Shown here piece by piece: positions 20,974 through 32,116 of a DNA stretch of 64,000 bases. Under the pieces are notes generated by a model, which searched no databases, was not told the DNA's origin, and was given only the letters and a program-made list of their open reading frames with translations. Source of the stretch: Pseudomicrostroma phylloplanum (taxonomy: Eukaryota > Basidiomycota > Exobasidiomycetes > Microstromatales); NCBI GenBank assembly GCA_039545275.1, contig BCHS01000003.1, positions 930,001 to 994,000 on the forward strand, written 5' to 3'. The first letter of the stretch is position 1; each line of letters begins with the position of its first letter. A program made the position numbers and the translations under genes.

Positions 20974-22004
20974 ATGTCGCCCACTGCTCGTCCAGTAGAA
21001 AATGTGTGGAAGTACCCTCGACCTCCTGCCTTGCAGAAGACAACTTCCCGTCTGAGGGTCATCTGGGTTCATCCAGGCGGTAAGGAGACCACCGTCGCCG
21101 ATACTACACAGGGCTACCGGGTGCTGGAGACCAGTCACCCCGTGAGTGGTGGCAGATCAGTGGGCCGGTGTGGCTCAACCATATTGTATAGCAGTGACTG
21201 AACTGATCGTATCTCATCTGCGTGACTGTGGATCTTGCCTTTGCCAGCCAACCGTGAGTATCTTCCCCCCCGTCAACCCGCGCCGCACCCCACTCTCTGA
21301 CATATTCTCCCTCGCATCTCTTCATCTCTTCATCCTCCCACGTTCAGTACTACTTTCCCCCCTCCTCCATCCTCTCCCCTGCACAGCTCAAACCCTCCTC
21401 TGCCCGCCAGACTTACTGCGAATGGAAGGGCACCGCGGCGTACCACGATCTGCTTCAGGAGGGGAAAGTCCTGAGTAAAGGACGGATCTGGAGCTACCCG
21501 GACCCCACGGAGAGGTTTAGGGAGATCAAGGTGAGCGGTAGCAGGGGCGGGAGCGGGAGGTGACGCGAAGATGGGAGGGTCCTTTCGAACGCTGTGTTCT
21601 GACATGGCGAACCTTAATATTTTCGCTCCTCGGTCGGCAGGACTACCTATGCTTCTACTGCTCCTCACGCAGCGACCAGTCGGCCGTGGGAAGCTGGAAG
21701 TGCCTGGTGGACGAAGACGTCGCTTCGCCCCAAGCGGGTGACTTTTGTGAGTTCCCAATGCACGCAGGCGCCAGAGGACTCACTCACTCTGAGCTGTTTA
21801 CTGATACAGAAGGTGCCCTCCTTTGTTCGTTGTGCCAAACACAGATGGCTCTTGGGTCACACCGGAGATTACAGGTGGGGAGAAGGGGTTCAAGGGAGGT
21901 GAGTCGCAGTGCAGCTTTCGGGACCCCGGAGATGGGCGTGATGCTGACGCCACCGTACCTCACCTGTAAATTGGCGAACAGGCGCCGGGACAATGGGGTG
22001 GTAA
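20974..22004 (+). CDS. DUF427-family protein assembled from six exons, including a 6-base exon
   Basis: Small predicted cytosolic protein (179 residues) of the DUF427 family, a beta-rich fold whose biochemical role is not settled. Exons: 20974-21141, 21248-21253, 21348-21530, 21641-21746, 21845-21898 and 21982-22004. The 6-base exon (CCAACC, Pro-Thr) is needed to restore the conserved motif ETSHPPTYYFPP. It has a CAG acceptor before it and a GTGAGT donor after it. Later motifs fit the family well: TYCEWKGTAAYHDL, IWSYPDPTERFREIKDY, GSWVTPEITGG and the C-terminal AGTMGW just before the stop. The last two exons are placed from these motifs and phase. An alternative skipping the 6-base exon keeps frame but loses two residues of the most conserved loop. 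The family call is good. Confidence 0.85.
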
Positions 22005-22138
22005 CGATGTACCCGACCGGACTGGATGATCTATAGTGGTTTGTATGCTTGTAAATCTAGTGCTAATGCTGACAATAATGATCATGATGATGATGAACGT
22101 ATCTAAAGAGTGGTGAAATTCGATCCTCTGCTGCACCA

Positions 22139-25100
22139 TCACTTGCCCTTCGCCGCCTGCTCAAGGCTCGCAGCAGATCCATTTCCGACTCCTGCCCCTC
22201 CCTCACCCTCACCCTCTACCCCTTCCTCCTCCGCCTCCGCCTCGGCTTCTTCCCCATGTACAGCATCAGCCCTAAACAACACCTCCATGGCCGGAATGTA
22301 CTTTTCCATCTTCCACATCTCGTTCATCCCCAATCGGATCAAGTCCATCCCAACTGCAACGAGGGGTCTCTTTTTCTTCTCCTCCTTGCCATCGGGACTT
22401 CTGGACCGTCTCTCCCGCCCCTTTGCATTGGCCTTGGGACTGCCAGAGGGACCCAAGTTGAGTCTCGGCATCTTGGGGTATCTTTGACTGAAGTGGGTCA
22501 GGAGGACAACATCGCACTGTGCTTGTCGTGCGAGGTGCAGCGCCCCACCAATCGTAGAGTGGCCCTTCATGTCGGCCATTTCGGCCTCTTCGTCCTGCAT
22601 CGTCGCCTCGTGAATGAGCAAGTTGACGTTTGCTGCAGCTCGGGCAAGGTTGGGCGTGGGACGCGTGTCGCCAGAGTAGGCGAGGGAGAAGCTGACAGGT
22701 GGAGCCGCAGCGGCATTGGAGCTGGACGGTGGACTGAGGTTGAGAGAGCCTGTGCCGACCTCGAGGCTCTTGTCCTCGACAAGCGCTTGCGCTCCCAATC
22801 GCAGGACAAGACCGTAGCAATGCCTAGCCCGATGGTCCACCTCGCACGTCTGGACGCTCCACGGTGCTCCGGGGCCACCAAGGTCCTTCTGCAGCAGCTT
22901 CAAAGCCCATTGAGTCCTCGTACGCTCCTGAACTTTCGTACGCTCATATAGCTTGAGTGCATTCGAGCGGAAAAAGGCACTCGTCTCTGCATCGAACCCC
23001 TCCTTCACGCTCGCCGGAGGCGGCGTCTTGGTAGTCAGCGCAGCTTCGGCAAAGGCAGGCATACCTCGATGGGTCCCCAGACTGGGATCCTCTTCGACCG
23101 CGGCAGCCCACACGGCTTCGTTGATCTGCTTCCTCTGGACGGCTTGATCGCTTCGCGACAGACCCGCGAAGGCTGGTTGCGCGAGGACGCTGCCCTCGAA
23201 CCTCTTGAGCCAGCGCGTAAAACCCGGAGCAAAGCCAGAGGCAAGGTGAGCAATGTAGGCATGGTCGTGCTCGGCGAGGCGTTCATCCGAGGGCACCTCC
23301 GAGCCTATTCCGCCCACTCCGATCTGGTAATCGAGATGCTCAGCCTCGAGCATGACCACCTTGCCAGAGAGATCCGCATCGAGTGTCCCGTACTGCTCCT
23401 CAGGTAGGATGTTGAGAGGCTGGACATCGTTCCATTCGTGTACGAATTGCCTTGTGAACCTTCCGGCAGCTAGGTAGAGAGTCGACTTGGCGTCCCCTAA
23501 CTCGTACCTGGCGCGTAGTACGGAGACCAAGCCAGCACAATGATCGGCATGAATGTGCGAGATGAAGACCAAACGAAGGTTGTGAAGGATGTTCCGGAGG
23601 AGTGGGCTGTTTTTGCCGTACATCTGGTGAAGCTGACCTAGTGTGCCTTCACCAGCATCTAGCAGGACGTAACCGTACGAAGCGCCACCATCTGGCGCAG
23701 GTACGAGCTTCTCGGGGTCATTGAAGAATCGAGAGGGCAGACGAACCAGAGTAGCGCTGAGGCCGCGAGACTTTGTAGGTTGCGCTGATCCCGTCCCTAG
23801 CGTGATGACATCGATGTCTTCCCACTCCTTTCTCACGAGCTGCTCGCTGGCGGCGCTTGCCTCAACTTCCTGTTTTATAGGACGCGCGATAAGTTCGTAC
23901 TCTTGGTAGTCTTCGGCTCTCTTGAGCTGGAGTATCTTGCGATTCGTAGCAGGTTCTGGTGAGGCATCCGGCTTTGGGCTTCCCTTGCTTCCACGGCGCA
24001 TTCGCGCTCTGGGAGAAGCAGACGGATCTGCTTTGACAGTCTCGCTGACATCACGAGTGTCTGCTTCGAGGACAGGTGAGGTCGCTGCCGCGAAGGTGGG
24101 TCCAGCGCGGAATCGTTCGAGGGCTGAAAGGCGGGGTTGCAGCTGCATGCTCTCATCCAAATCAAGACCCTTTGCAAGGTTGGAAACGCTGGGAGAGATC
24201 GTGGCAATATCCAGACTGGCTTGCGCTGTGAAGGGGGGCACAGAGAACATCCTTGAGTCGAGCTTGTTGAGTTGTCGGAGACATTGAATCGGCGAGGTAT
24301 AGAGGATGTTATCCATTGCTAGCTCCGGAGCGGTGAAGAGATGCGCGGTGTCAGGCTGAGACCAGCTCTTGATGAATTGTTGGTAGCGCCCGTCTTGTAG
24401 CACAGACAGGGGGCTGGTATGTAACATGAGCACTGCGCCACGCTCCTTCGTAGCTGCTGCTAATGTCGCTGCGTTCTGCTCCGACAAGAAAGATGGTAAG
24501 TGGCCTGTCGTGGGTAGATGGACCACAAGCACGGTAGGGCCGGGGACATCTGGAGCGACGCATTGCAAAGGTTGGACCACGACGTCCTCCATTGCCTCCT
24601 CCTCCACCACCTTTTCTGTAGTGCGCGTAGCTTTCTTCTTGCTATTGCCACTAGAGGAAGGCTGTTTAAGCTGCGACCAATGTATCTTCTCGCTGTCTGA
24701 CATCTGACCCCAGCGAGCGGGACGACGGATCGTGACTGCCTGGCCCTTCTGCAGCTGTCCTAGGTGAGGGCCGGCCCGGATGCCAAGCAACTTGACTGCC
24801 TCCATGTCCATTTTTCCCGCCGTGGAGGGGAGCGTGGCAGCGTAACTCAGAGCAAAGGGCTGCGTTGCAAAGTGCTCAGCGCCCTCCATAGGACATGGCT
24901 CTACGACAGGTTTGGGTAGACGTTCGATGTTCCAGGCCGCGGTTGCTGATCTACCCCTAGGAATCACTGACGGATCGTCTAAATTCAATGGCGCAGCCTT
25001 GAAGCCGCTCGTCATCTTGAACATGTCATGGGCAGTATCGAAGACTCTGCGCTGAACGGAACTAGGCGTCGGCGCCTGCGATGGCTTGGAGGTAGGCGTT

Positions 25101-25820
25101 GGCCTGGTGAGACCAGCAGCGTAGTCTGCTGCATCTGCTTCGGTATTGGAAGTCGGTGGCGCGAACCGATGTGGCATTGCTTCAGATGACCGTCTACGCT
25201 TACGGCTTCCAGAGCTGCCGCCATCTTCACTGGGTGACGAGGCGCGACGAGGCTCCTGAGCCTTGGAGGTCCACCTCTGCTCGCAGGACGGAAGACTCCG
25301 TATTGTCACACCTCCTTTCTCTGTGAAGAGGGGCTGCTTCGACTCCAGAATGCCACCCGTGACCTTGACGGCGTCCAATGCCTCGCTCACTTGTAGTTGG
25401 CAGCCAATCCTCTTGGCAAAGAAGCGCATCGTTGCAATGGCGTGTGCCAGAGTCGGCGGACCATGGACGCGGACGAGGCTTTTGCCAGCATCGGCCGAGG
25501 TCATGAGGAGACCTGGAGTGGCGTCATGGGAAGCCGATGCAAGGGAGGGGCATGTCAGTTGGTCCATACCATGCCCTTGAAGTGCTCCCGTCTACATACG
25601 CACCTGGCAAGCCCCTTGTAGCTTCACAGACATCGGAGACGAATACATTGAGTTCCCCCTTGCCTCCCAATGGAGCTCTCCTTTGGGTCAAGGTGCGGAC
25701 AGTGCCTTCTGGGGCGTTGAATACGTACTTGTTGGTCCCGACTGTGAGTACGACGAGCGGGTGGGGGGTGGGATTGGAAGAAGCTGCGGGTGGATGTATG
25801 ACCCGTATGCTGGAGATCAT
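22139..25820 (-). CDS. TRZ1: Long-form tRNase Z (tRNA 3' endonuclease)
   Basis: Cleaves the 3' trailer from precursor tRNAs in nucleus and mitochondria. Exons in transcript order: 25820-25604 and 25512-22139, giving 1,196 residues; the phase-1 join gives RGLPG|LLMTSADAGKS. The C-terminal catalytic metallo-beta-lactamase half starts near residue 650: ITLGTGSAQPTKSRGLSA, LLDAGEGTLGQLHQMYG, zinc motif HIHADH at about 724, then SLAYSGDTRPTP, the LIHEATMQDE motif and HSTIGGAL, and TLLTHFSQRYPK-like residues near the end. The N-terminal half is the degenerate, catalytically dead repeat typical of the long form. Ser/Pro-rich insertions make it longer than yeast Trz1 (838 residues). The frame is open upstream to 26372 without another methionine, and the residues just before the chosen start (SSLRCIASSASRRAVT) resemble a mitochondrial leader, so the true start may be different. 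Confidence 0.92.
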
Positions 25821-26858
25821 CGTGACCGCCCGTCTGGAAGCTGAAGAGGCGATGCAGCGAAGGCTTGACTGAGCGCTGTTGCTGCTTCCGCTGCCGCCTG
25901 GAATGCCACCACTACGCTTTAGCCACCAGGGCCGCCTGAAGGAGGCGGCGAAGATGGTCAGCGTGTCCACAAGGTGATTGGGTGGGCCAGAGAGTGGAGA
26001 GGCAGAGGGAAGGGAGAGGAAGAAGTGTGGGGCCCGGGGCGTGGGCAAGAGATGCAAATAGAGCTCTCTGCTGTGTGTGTGTGTGCGTGTGACTTCTGTG
26101 CTTGTGTGCGAGGTGGCTATTGGTGGTGATGCTGCTGCTGTGTGATGCTGCTGCTGCTGCTGCTTCTTCCTGGCCCAGTCTGTGCCCTCTGCTTGCTCAT
26201 CCCCCCTGTCCGTCCACTTGAACGCCTCGCTTCTGTAATTTTCCCATGTGTTCGGAGTCTGAAGGCGCGGTGACGACGGACGAGGAATCCGTTTGTCGTC
26301 CGTCGTCGAATCAGCCGCCACACTGTGGGGCTCCACCGGCGAGGCAAGGCAGCGCAGCGCAGGGCAGGGCAATCAAGGCACTGCGCCCAGACCAGCGCTG
26401 CCAGGGACCAATCTGGCCGACGCCCCTCCCCAGGCAGCGCCTTGGTTGCCGATGCAACCGCACACACGCACACGCACCCACACCACGCACCACCAGCACC
26501 AGCCTTACACCTCGCCTCGCCTCGCCTCGCATTGCTCCTCGCCTCTTGCCCACCTGACCCTCCCCCACTACCTCCTTCACCATCTACCACTCCCAGGTCA
26601 GCCCATCTGTCCTGCTGCTTCTTCTTTCTCGACACCACCTTTTGCTCCGTTTCGCATTAGACAGATCCATCTTTCCGAAGACAGCTGCTTGCTCTCGAGG
26701 ACCAGCTTGCGCCGACTCCTCTCACATCATCTATTGCAGAGGATTCGCCTGCATCGCACGTAAAGAACCGTTCTCCTTCATCACAGCCGGCTACGGAAGA
26801 CCTCAAGGGTGGCAGCGGAGAGGTCAGCTGCAGGACCCCACCACCGTATCCCCTCGAG
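25821..26858. other. Divergent promoter region, tRNase Z and PSP1-domain genes
   Basis: Contains a TG repeat at about 26081-26100 and CTG repeats at 26130-26139 and 26145-26163, and a run of CGCCT/CTCGC units at about 26,510-26,530. Open frames on both strands here are low-complexity and I regard them as chance. Presumed 5' UTRs and promoters of the two flanking genes. Confidence 0.5.
26081..26163. repeat. TG and CTG simple-repeat cluster
   Basis: A TG microsatellite (26081-26100) is followed within 50 bases by two CTG trinucleotide runs (26130-26139 and 26145-26163), all upstream of the tRNase Z start. Likely length-variable. Confidence 0.8.
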
Positions 26859-29800
26859 ATGCTTGGGGTGAGTCTTTCATTTCCTTGGAGTGGCGTAATG
26901 TACTCACAATCTCCTGACACCCACAACCCCACTTCATGGTCCTCTTTCCTAACCACATTGCCAATCCTCTCGACGCACCTCCAGCAGAAGTCAAGCTACG
27001 CTTGGAGCCAAGTGCGTAATGGGACCTCGCTTCCGCTGCTCTCTTCCGATGCTGACTCTACTACGTGATCGCTGCACCCCTCCCCCTCTCCCAGTCTGAC
27101 CTCGAAGACCTTGGTCAAGCCTCGCCAACGCCGTCTTTCGCAAAGAAGGATATCTCAACCGCGGCAGATAACAGGGACAGCCGGCGAATCTCCCACAAAG
27201 CAAACGGGTACTCCTCCAGTCTGCCGCCCGCAGACAATCACGAGCTCTCCATATCCCTCGACTTTCTCCACAACCCAAACGAAGACGACCACCTCTACTC
27301 TCACAGGTCGGACCAGATTGGAGGTTACACAGAAGCTCGTGACAGTCGACCTTACGCCTCAGTACCCTTTGGCGCTCACAGCGCAACCGTACGCACCCCG
27401 AGCTCCTCCAGCCGTCTGGGAGACGGGCCATCCAGAACTGAAAGGGAGAACGCTTGGCCAAGTCCATCGCGAAGCATTTCGCTTCAAGGGTCAAGGCAGC
27501 CGCCCCTGACCCGTCAGCTTTCTCTCAACGCCACTAGCCACATCAGCGAACACGGGACACCCCCCTTCCCACCTCCCTTCTCCCCCTTTGTTGCGGGCCC
27601 GCAGAGCCCTTTTGCATCCCATTCGCCTGCCGCCGGCGGTCAGCCCTGGGCAGATAGCGGAGCACAAAGACCCACTTGGTACAGGACCACTTCCAGGCTC
27701 GTGGAAGAGTCGGACCCCGTCGTTTACTCGAGTTCAGGCAGGAGCAATCGGGAGCCCTCGCTGAATCGAAGTCTCAGCAGGGGACACGATCCAATCTACC
27801 CTGCTTCACCTAATTCTACAGCCTTGGCAAGCAGCTTTCATTCAACTGCTGATCACTTCCAAAACGGGACTTCTTTGAACGGGACCTCATTCTCGTCCGA
27901 GGCCTCCACGAAAGACTGGCCATCTGAAGTCCACAGGCATCAAATCGCATCTGCGGCCTTATATCGCTCATCGAGTGCAACACGAAGCCAACGCAGAGAA
28001 GAGAGTCCCCGGACTGACTCTTGGTCTACGGACTCTGATATGGGAGCTCATCTACCGCGCGAAGGCGGCCGCCGGCATGGCGGACCTGCAGATAACCTCC
28101 GGGCTGACACTACCGGCCAGACAAGAAGGGGTCAGAGTCCTTCGCGACCGGATGATTTTGCAAGCTCGCCAAGAATCCTAGAGACGATGCCAGAGGGTTT
28201 TGTGCACTATCCTACGGGTCAGACGGATTACAGTGCCGGCCGCTTTCATCATTCACGGATGCGCTCTTCTTCTAGCGCAGCCAGTCTGACGGCCAGCAGT
28301 GGTAGAAGCGAGGGTAGCACAAGACTGCCGCTGAGCGAAAGCAGCATGACCAGTCCTCCATCTCGACAGTATGACCAAGGTCCTGCTGCGTCGGACATAG
28401 CGCGGTCCCGCACCACGGACACGCAACGGCCAAATCTAGCGCTCTGGGGTCGTGGAGTCTCCCAAGGACCGAGTAGCTACGGACCACGAAACGGTCCTGA
28501 AGGCGACATGACAGCCAGGCAGAGTCCAGTCGAATCCAGAAGGGACAGTATCCCACCTGGCCATCGGGGCCAGTCTGACAATGGGCCCTTTGGCATCGGC
28601 AGCTCCCACATTGGCGAAGGTAAGGTCGATAGCTTGTCTAGCTATCAGCCTCCTCATATTGTTCATCCTCCCCAGCACGGCACCGAATCTCGGCGCCACT
28701 CTATCGCAGCTACGGGGAGAGAGCCCATTGCCAGTGGAGGTCAGCGTCGAGCTGTCGGCTTCGAATTGCGAGATTCCTCGGGCCCAACGCGTAGTGTATC
28801 AGTAGATCGGGAGCGCATTGGTTCGTTAGAAGCAGAGACACCTCGCTCGAGATCTCACATTACATCAGGAGCCTTCTCTGAAGATGATTTGGCCGCAGAC
28901 CTAGGGCACTTGCAAGTGGAGCTAGATCGCATTTCGGCAGAGCGCCAGGAGGCTGAAGCTCGAGGATTGAGTATCAATTTGCGCGTCCCCTCTTCTCAGG
29001 CCGCTACAACGGGTGCCCACGCTGCCTCTATGCCTCCTCTTTTCGGAGGCGGTGACCGGAATCTTCTGCCAGCAAGTAGCTACTCTTCTCAAGGCTGGGA
29101 AGCTATTATTCAACCTCAGTCGCCATCCAGTCCATCGCTAATAGACTACACAAGCCAGCAGGCGTACCGTTCAAACCATTCTCACTTCCTACACGCCCCG
29201 CAGAGCAAGAGTCGATCGGCTTCAATGGGCCCGACAGCCGGTGGAGGACCACTCCGAGACAGATCATTCACTACAGAAAGTCGTTTCCCTGCTGCTAGCT
29301 TTGACGACGATGCAAGGGCTGCAGAGTCTAGCATTGCACCGCCAGGGACTTATCGCTTGTCCCCTCAGGCGCAAGCTTTCAACGTCGGCAAGAGCAGCGC
29401 CCAGTACCGGCAAGAGCAGCAATACTCGGGCCTGCCACATGCCCCGCCATCATCTCTGGTGGCTGATCCGCGTGGAGGCTCGACAGCTCCGATGAGATCT
29501 GGCAATGGCTTATTGCCTGGCTCGCTTGCGAGTCCTTCTGCTGCTGGACCAGCTCAAAGTGGTATCAATGCATCTGCGGCGACGTTTACTCCTGCTCTCT
29601 CTGGCTTCGGCGGAGAGTACGGTCCCTTCGGACGTCAAGATGACGTTCCCAATCAACAGCAGCAACAGCGAAACAATGCCGCTTTCGGTGCGGTCGCAGG
29701 GCCTCACTTCACACCCTCAGCAACGGGCAATACCGGCGAAGCCCCACCACCCGGCCTGAACGAGTACACTTACAACAGTCTTGCCGGCTTGGGTACCATT

Positions 29801-30649
29801 TCCGCTCCGTCAGGAGCTGGTGGACCCGCTTCCCTTCAAGACCTAGGCCGTGGGGTGCCCTTCTCGAGCCTGCCAAGGGACACGCCGTTGTACATCGTCG
29901 GCTTCAAGCAGGGCCGTACAGACCTGTTCTTCAGACCTCTCGACTCGATTCCAAGGGGCAGTGAGGCAATTCGGATAGACGACCTCGTCATCGTTGAGGC
30001 TGACCGTGGCAAGGACATCGGGCGGGTTGTCAACGACTCGATCACCGTCGACCAAGTCGGGTCCTTCCTGAGCAGCCAGGGCGCTGGGCCTTCTTCTTCG
30101 TCTTCAGGTCATCCAACTGGCGGCAAGTCGAGCACACCTGCCACTCGTTCGTCCATCAATCCGAAACGCCTCTATTCCAAGGCCTCCCTGGCAGACACCT
30201 CACTCCTAGCGTCCAAGGCTTCGGACGAAGAGAAGGCCCTGATGATGTGCATCCAGAAGGTGCAGCAGCGCAACCTACCCATGCGCGTGATCAGCGCCGA
30301 ACTACAGTGGGATCGTCGCAAGCTCACCTTCTACTACGTTGCCGGCTCTCGCGTCGACTTTAGAGCACTGGTAGCCGACCTGTTCAAGATTTGGAAAGTG
30401 AGAATCTACATGAGCCAGATTCCTGGGCCGGATCAGGAGGGTGGAGCTGGCGGAGGAGCCGGCCCGGGACCCGGACCGCATCGTGGAGGAATTCCGCCAC
30501 TGGGTATGCCGGGTGTCGGTGGACCAGGATCTGGATGGCTTCCTCAACAGGTACCAGGTATGGGACAGCAGCAATCGCACTCGCAAGCCCCTTCAGGAAC
30601 TAGTGGTGGTGGTGGCGGTGGTGGTGGCAGCGGCGGACTTGGCTTCTGA
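26859..30649 (+). CDS. PSP1 C-terminal-domain protein
   Basis: Large protein (1,196 residues in this model) whose last quarter (about 940-1122) is the PSP1 C-terminal domain: PLYIVGFKQGRTDLFFRP, DLVIVEADRGKDIGRVV, MCIQKVQQRNLPMRVISAE, WDRRKLTFYYVAGSRVDFRA and LFKIWKVRIYMSQI. Yeast PSP1 suppresses DNA polymerase alpha mutations and is found in cytoplasmic RNA-protein granules; a related bacterial domain (RicT) acts in RNA processing. The exact role is unknown. The remainder is Ser/Gly/Pro-rich. Most coding sequence is 27095-30649. I place two tiny upstream exons, 26859-26867 (ATG CTT GGG) and 26985-27011, because donors, acceptors and phase 0 agree (MLG|QKSSYAWSQ|SDLEDLG). The main exon has no ATG near its 5' end, so an upstream start exon must exist. 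A different upstream exon in another frame (from 26642) is the alternative. Confidence 0.8.
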
Positions 30650-31122
30650 GGCGCGAGCGAACTAGAAGGGGTCAAGACACTCCAGCAGTGAGGACACATA
30701 GAGTAGAGGCACTGGCCGCGCATGCTGAGCAGCGGGAAGCATGCTGGACGGCCTGCCTGGCATGAGCAATGAGGCGAGGCTGAAGGAGGGGGGGGGAGGC
30801 AAACGTCACTCCGGGCTCATTTGGGTTTCGTTCCCACTCATTGGAGCAAGCCTCCGCGTCCCAGGGGGCGTCAGCGATCCATAGACGACTCCCCATCGGC
30901 TCGCCTACCTGTACTTGTACCCACCACGATGCGCTCCTCCCCTTATGTCCCAACTCTTTGTATTTGCTTCTTTTCTCCCTGCTTGCTTGCAGGGGCATAC
31001 GGCGTAAGGGAAGGGTTTGTCCTCGCCGTTGTGTAAGCCGTTGTGCAATGGATTATTCGCGCATTGTACTTTCTGGCCTGGCCTATTACGAGCGTTGTGA
31101 GATTGTGGGACTGGGACTCTGC

Positions 31123-31151
31123 AGCGGGAGCGGGAGTGGGAGCGGGAGCGG
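31123..31151. repeat. GGGAGC tandem repeat
   Basis: About five hexamer units AGCGGG/AGTGGG in tandem, intergenic. Confidence 0.8.
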
Positions 31152-31560
31152 TTGTTTGGCGAGCAAGCAAGAGATTGCTCGAGTCAGGGTTGGTTGGTAG
31201 GGAATACAGGAAAGTGAGTGCATTATTAGACGGAGGAAGGATGGCCAAAAAGAGGCAAGCAAGCAGATGCATAGTCTAGCCAGATAGATAGTGGGTGGGG
31301 TCACATGTGGTGTTCGCGGATCCTGTCCTGGTACCACGCCCACCCCACCCCTACTCAAATACGCGATTCTCTAGCGCCCTGAAGATTTCGCCTCATCAAA
31401 TACTCCTCCATGCCATGGCCCCTGACTCACGGCTCATGGCTCGTGCAGCAAGAGGAGCCAAGGTCAGCCGCATCACATCGCGTGATTGCCTAAGAAAATC
31501 AAGCGAAACCAGATATCGATGGGAACATTCGTGGCGATAGGATAGATAAGTGAAGTATGC

Positions 31561-31589
31561 TGACCGACCGACTGACCGACCGACCGACA
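31561..31589. repeat. GACC tetranucleotide repeat
   Basis: Seven near-perfect units of TGACCGACCGAC type with one transition, intergenic; likely length-variable. Confidence 0.8.
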
Positions 31590-32116
31590 GTGCCGGGTAA
31601 TTCTGGCAAATGCAAATGCAAGTGTGCAAATGCAAGCCTGTGAGCTTCTTTCATCCCTCATCCCTCGTGGCCTGTCCTTCCCCCCACATCGCACCTTCAA
31701 ATTAGGTGAAGGAGTGGGCGTGCGTGTGCGTGTGTGTGTGAGGTGCGTTGGGCGTCAGTCAGTCAAAAAAGACGTCGGAACGTGCGTAGGTAGGAGAGGT
31801 TTCACGTTGTTCCCGCCGCTGGTGCTTGTGCTGGTGCTGCAAGGGTCCAAAGAGATTGCGGAGGCGGAATTGGGCACAAGTGTGAAATTTGCAGTGAGTG
31901 ACATCAGTTCAGTTCAGCCGGCGGGAGACGAGGCGGGGTGGAGGTGTGCAGAGAGATTCTTGGGCGGGCTAGACAAAGGCATATGCACGCCCATTGCTAA
32001 TCTGGAGATACGGTCAGCCCAGTTCACAACAAGTACAAGAATCTTCCTCGTGTGTGTGTGTTCTGCTCCCCTTGCTTTCCTCCTATACCCCTTCCTCCAT
32101 TCAACTTCACACCACC

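Larger units (their letters stand above)
30650..32116. other. 1.5 kb gene-poor region with simple repeats
   Basis: Between the PSP1-domain gene and caleosin. It holds a GGGAGC-type repeat (31123-31151), a GACC-type repeat (31561-31589), an echo of TGCAAATGCAAG (31610-31637) and a TGTG tract (31722-31740). Open frames on both strands, including one of 193 codons overlapping the caleosin start in another frame, have no recognisable domain. I see no tRNA or other structured RNA by eye. Confidence 0.5.

Noticed and set aside
26293..26763. 156-codon plus-strand frame in the tRNase Z/PSP1 spacer
   Set aside because: His/Pro/Leu-rich repeats from CA- and CT-rich DNA; no domain and not in frame with the PSP1 exon.
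26642..26917. Alternative first exon for the PSP1-domain gene
   Set aside because: It would end in phase 2 at the GTGAGT donor, which does not match the phase-0 exon 26985-27011; kept only as a less likely option.
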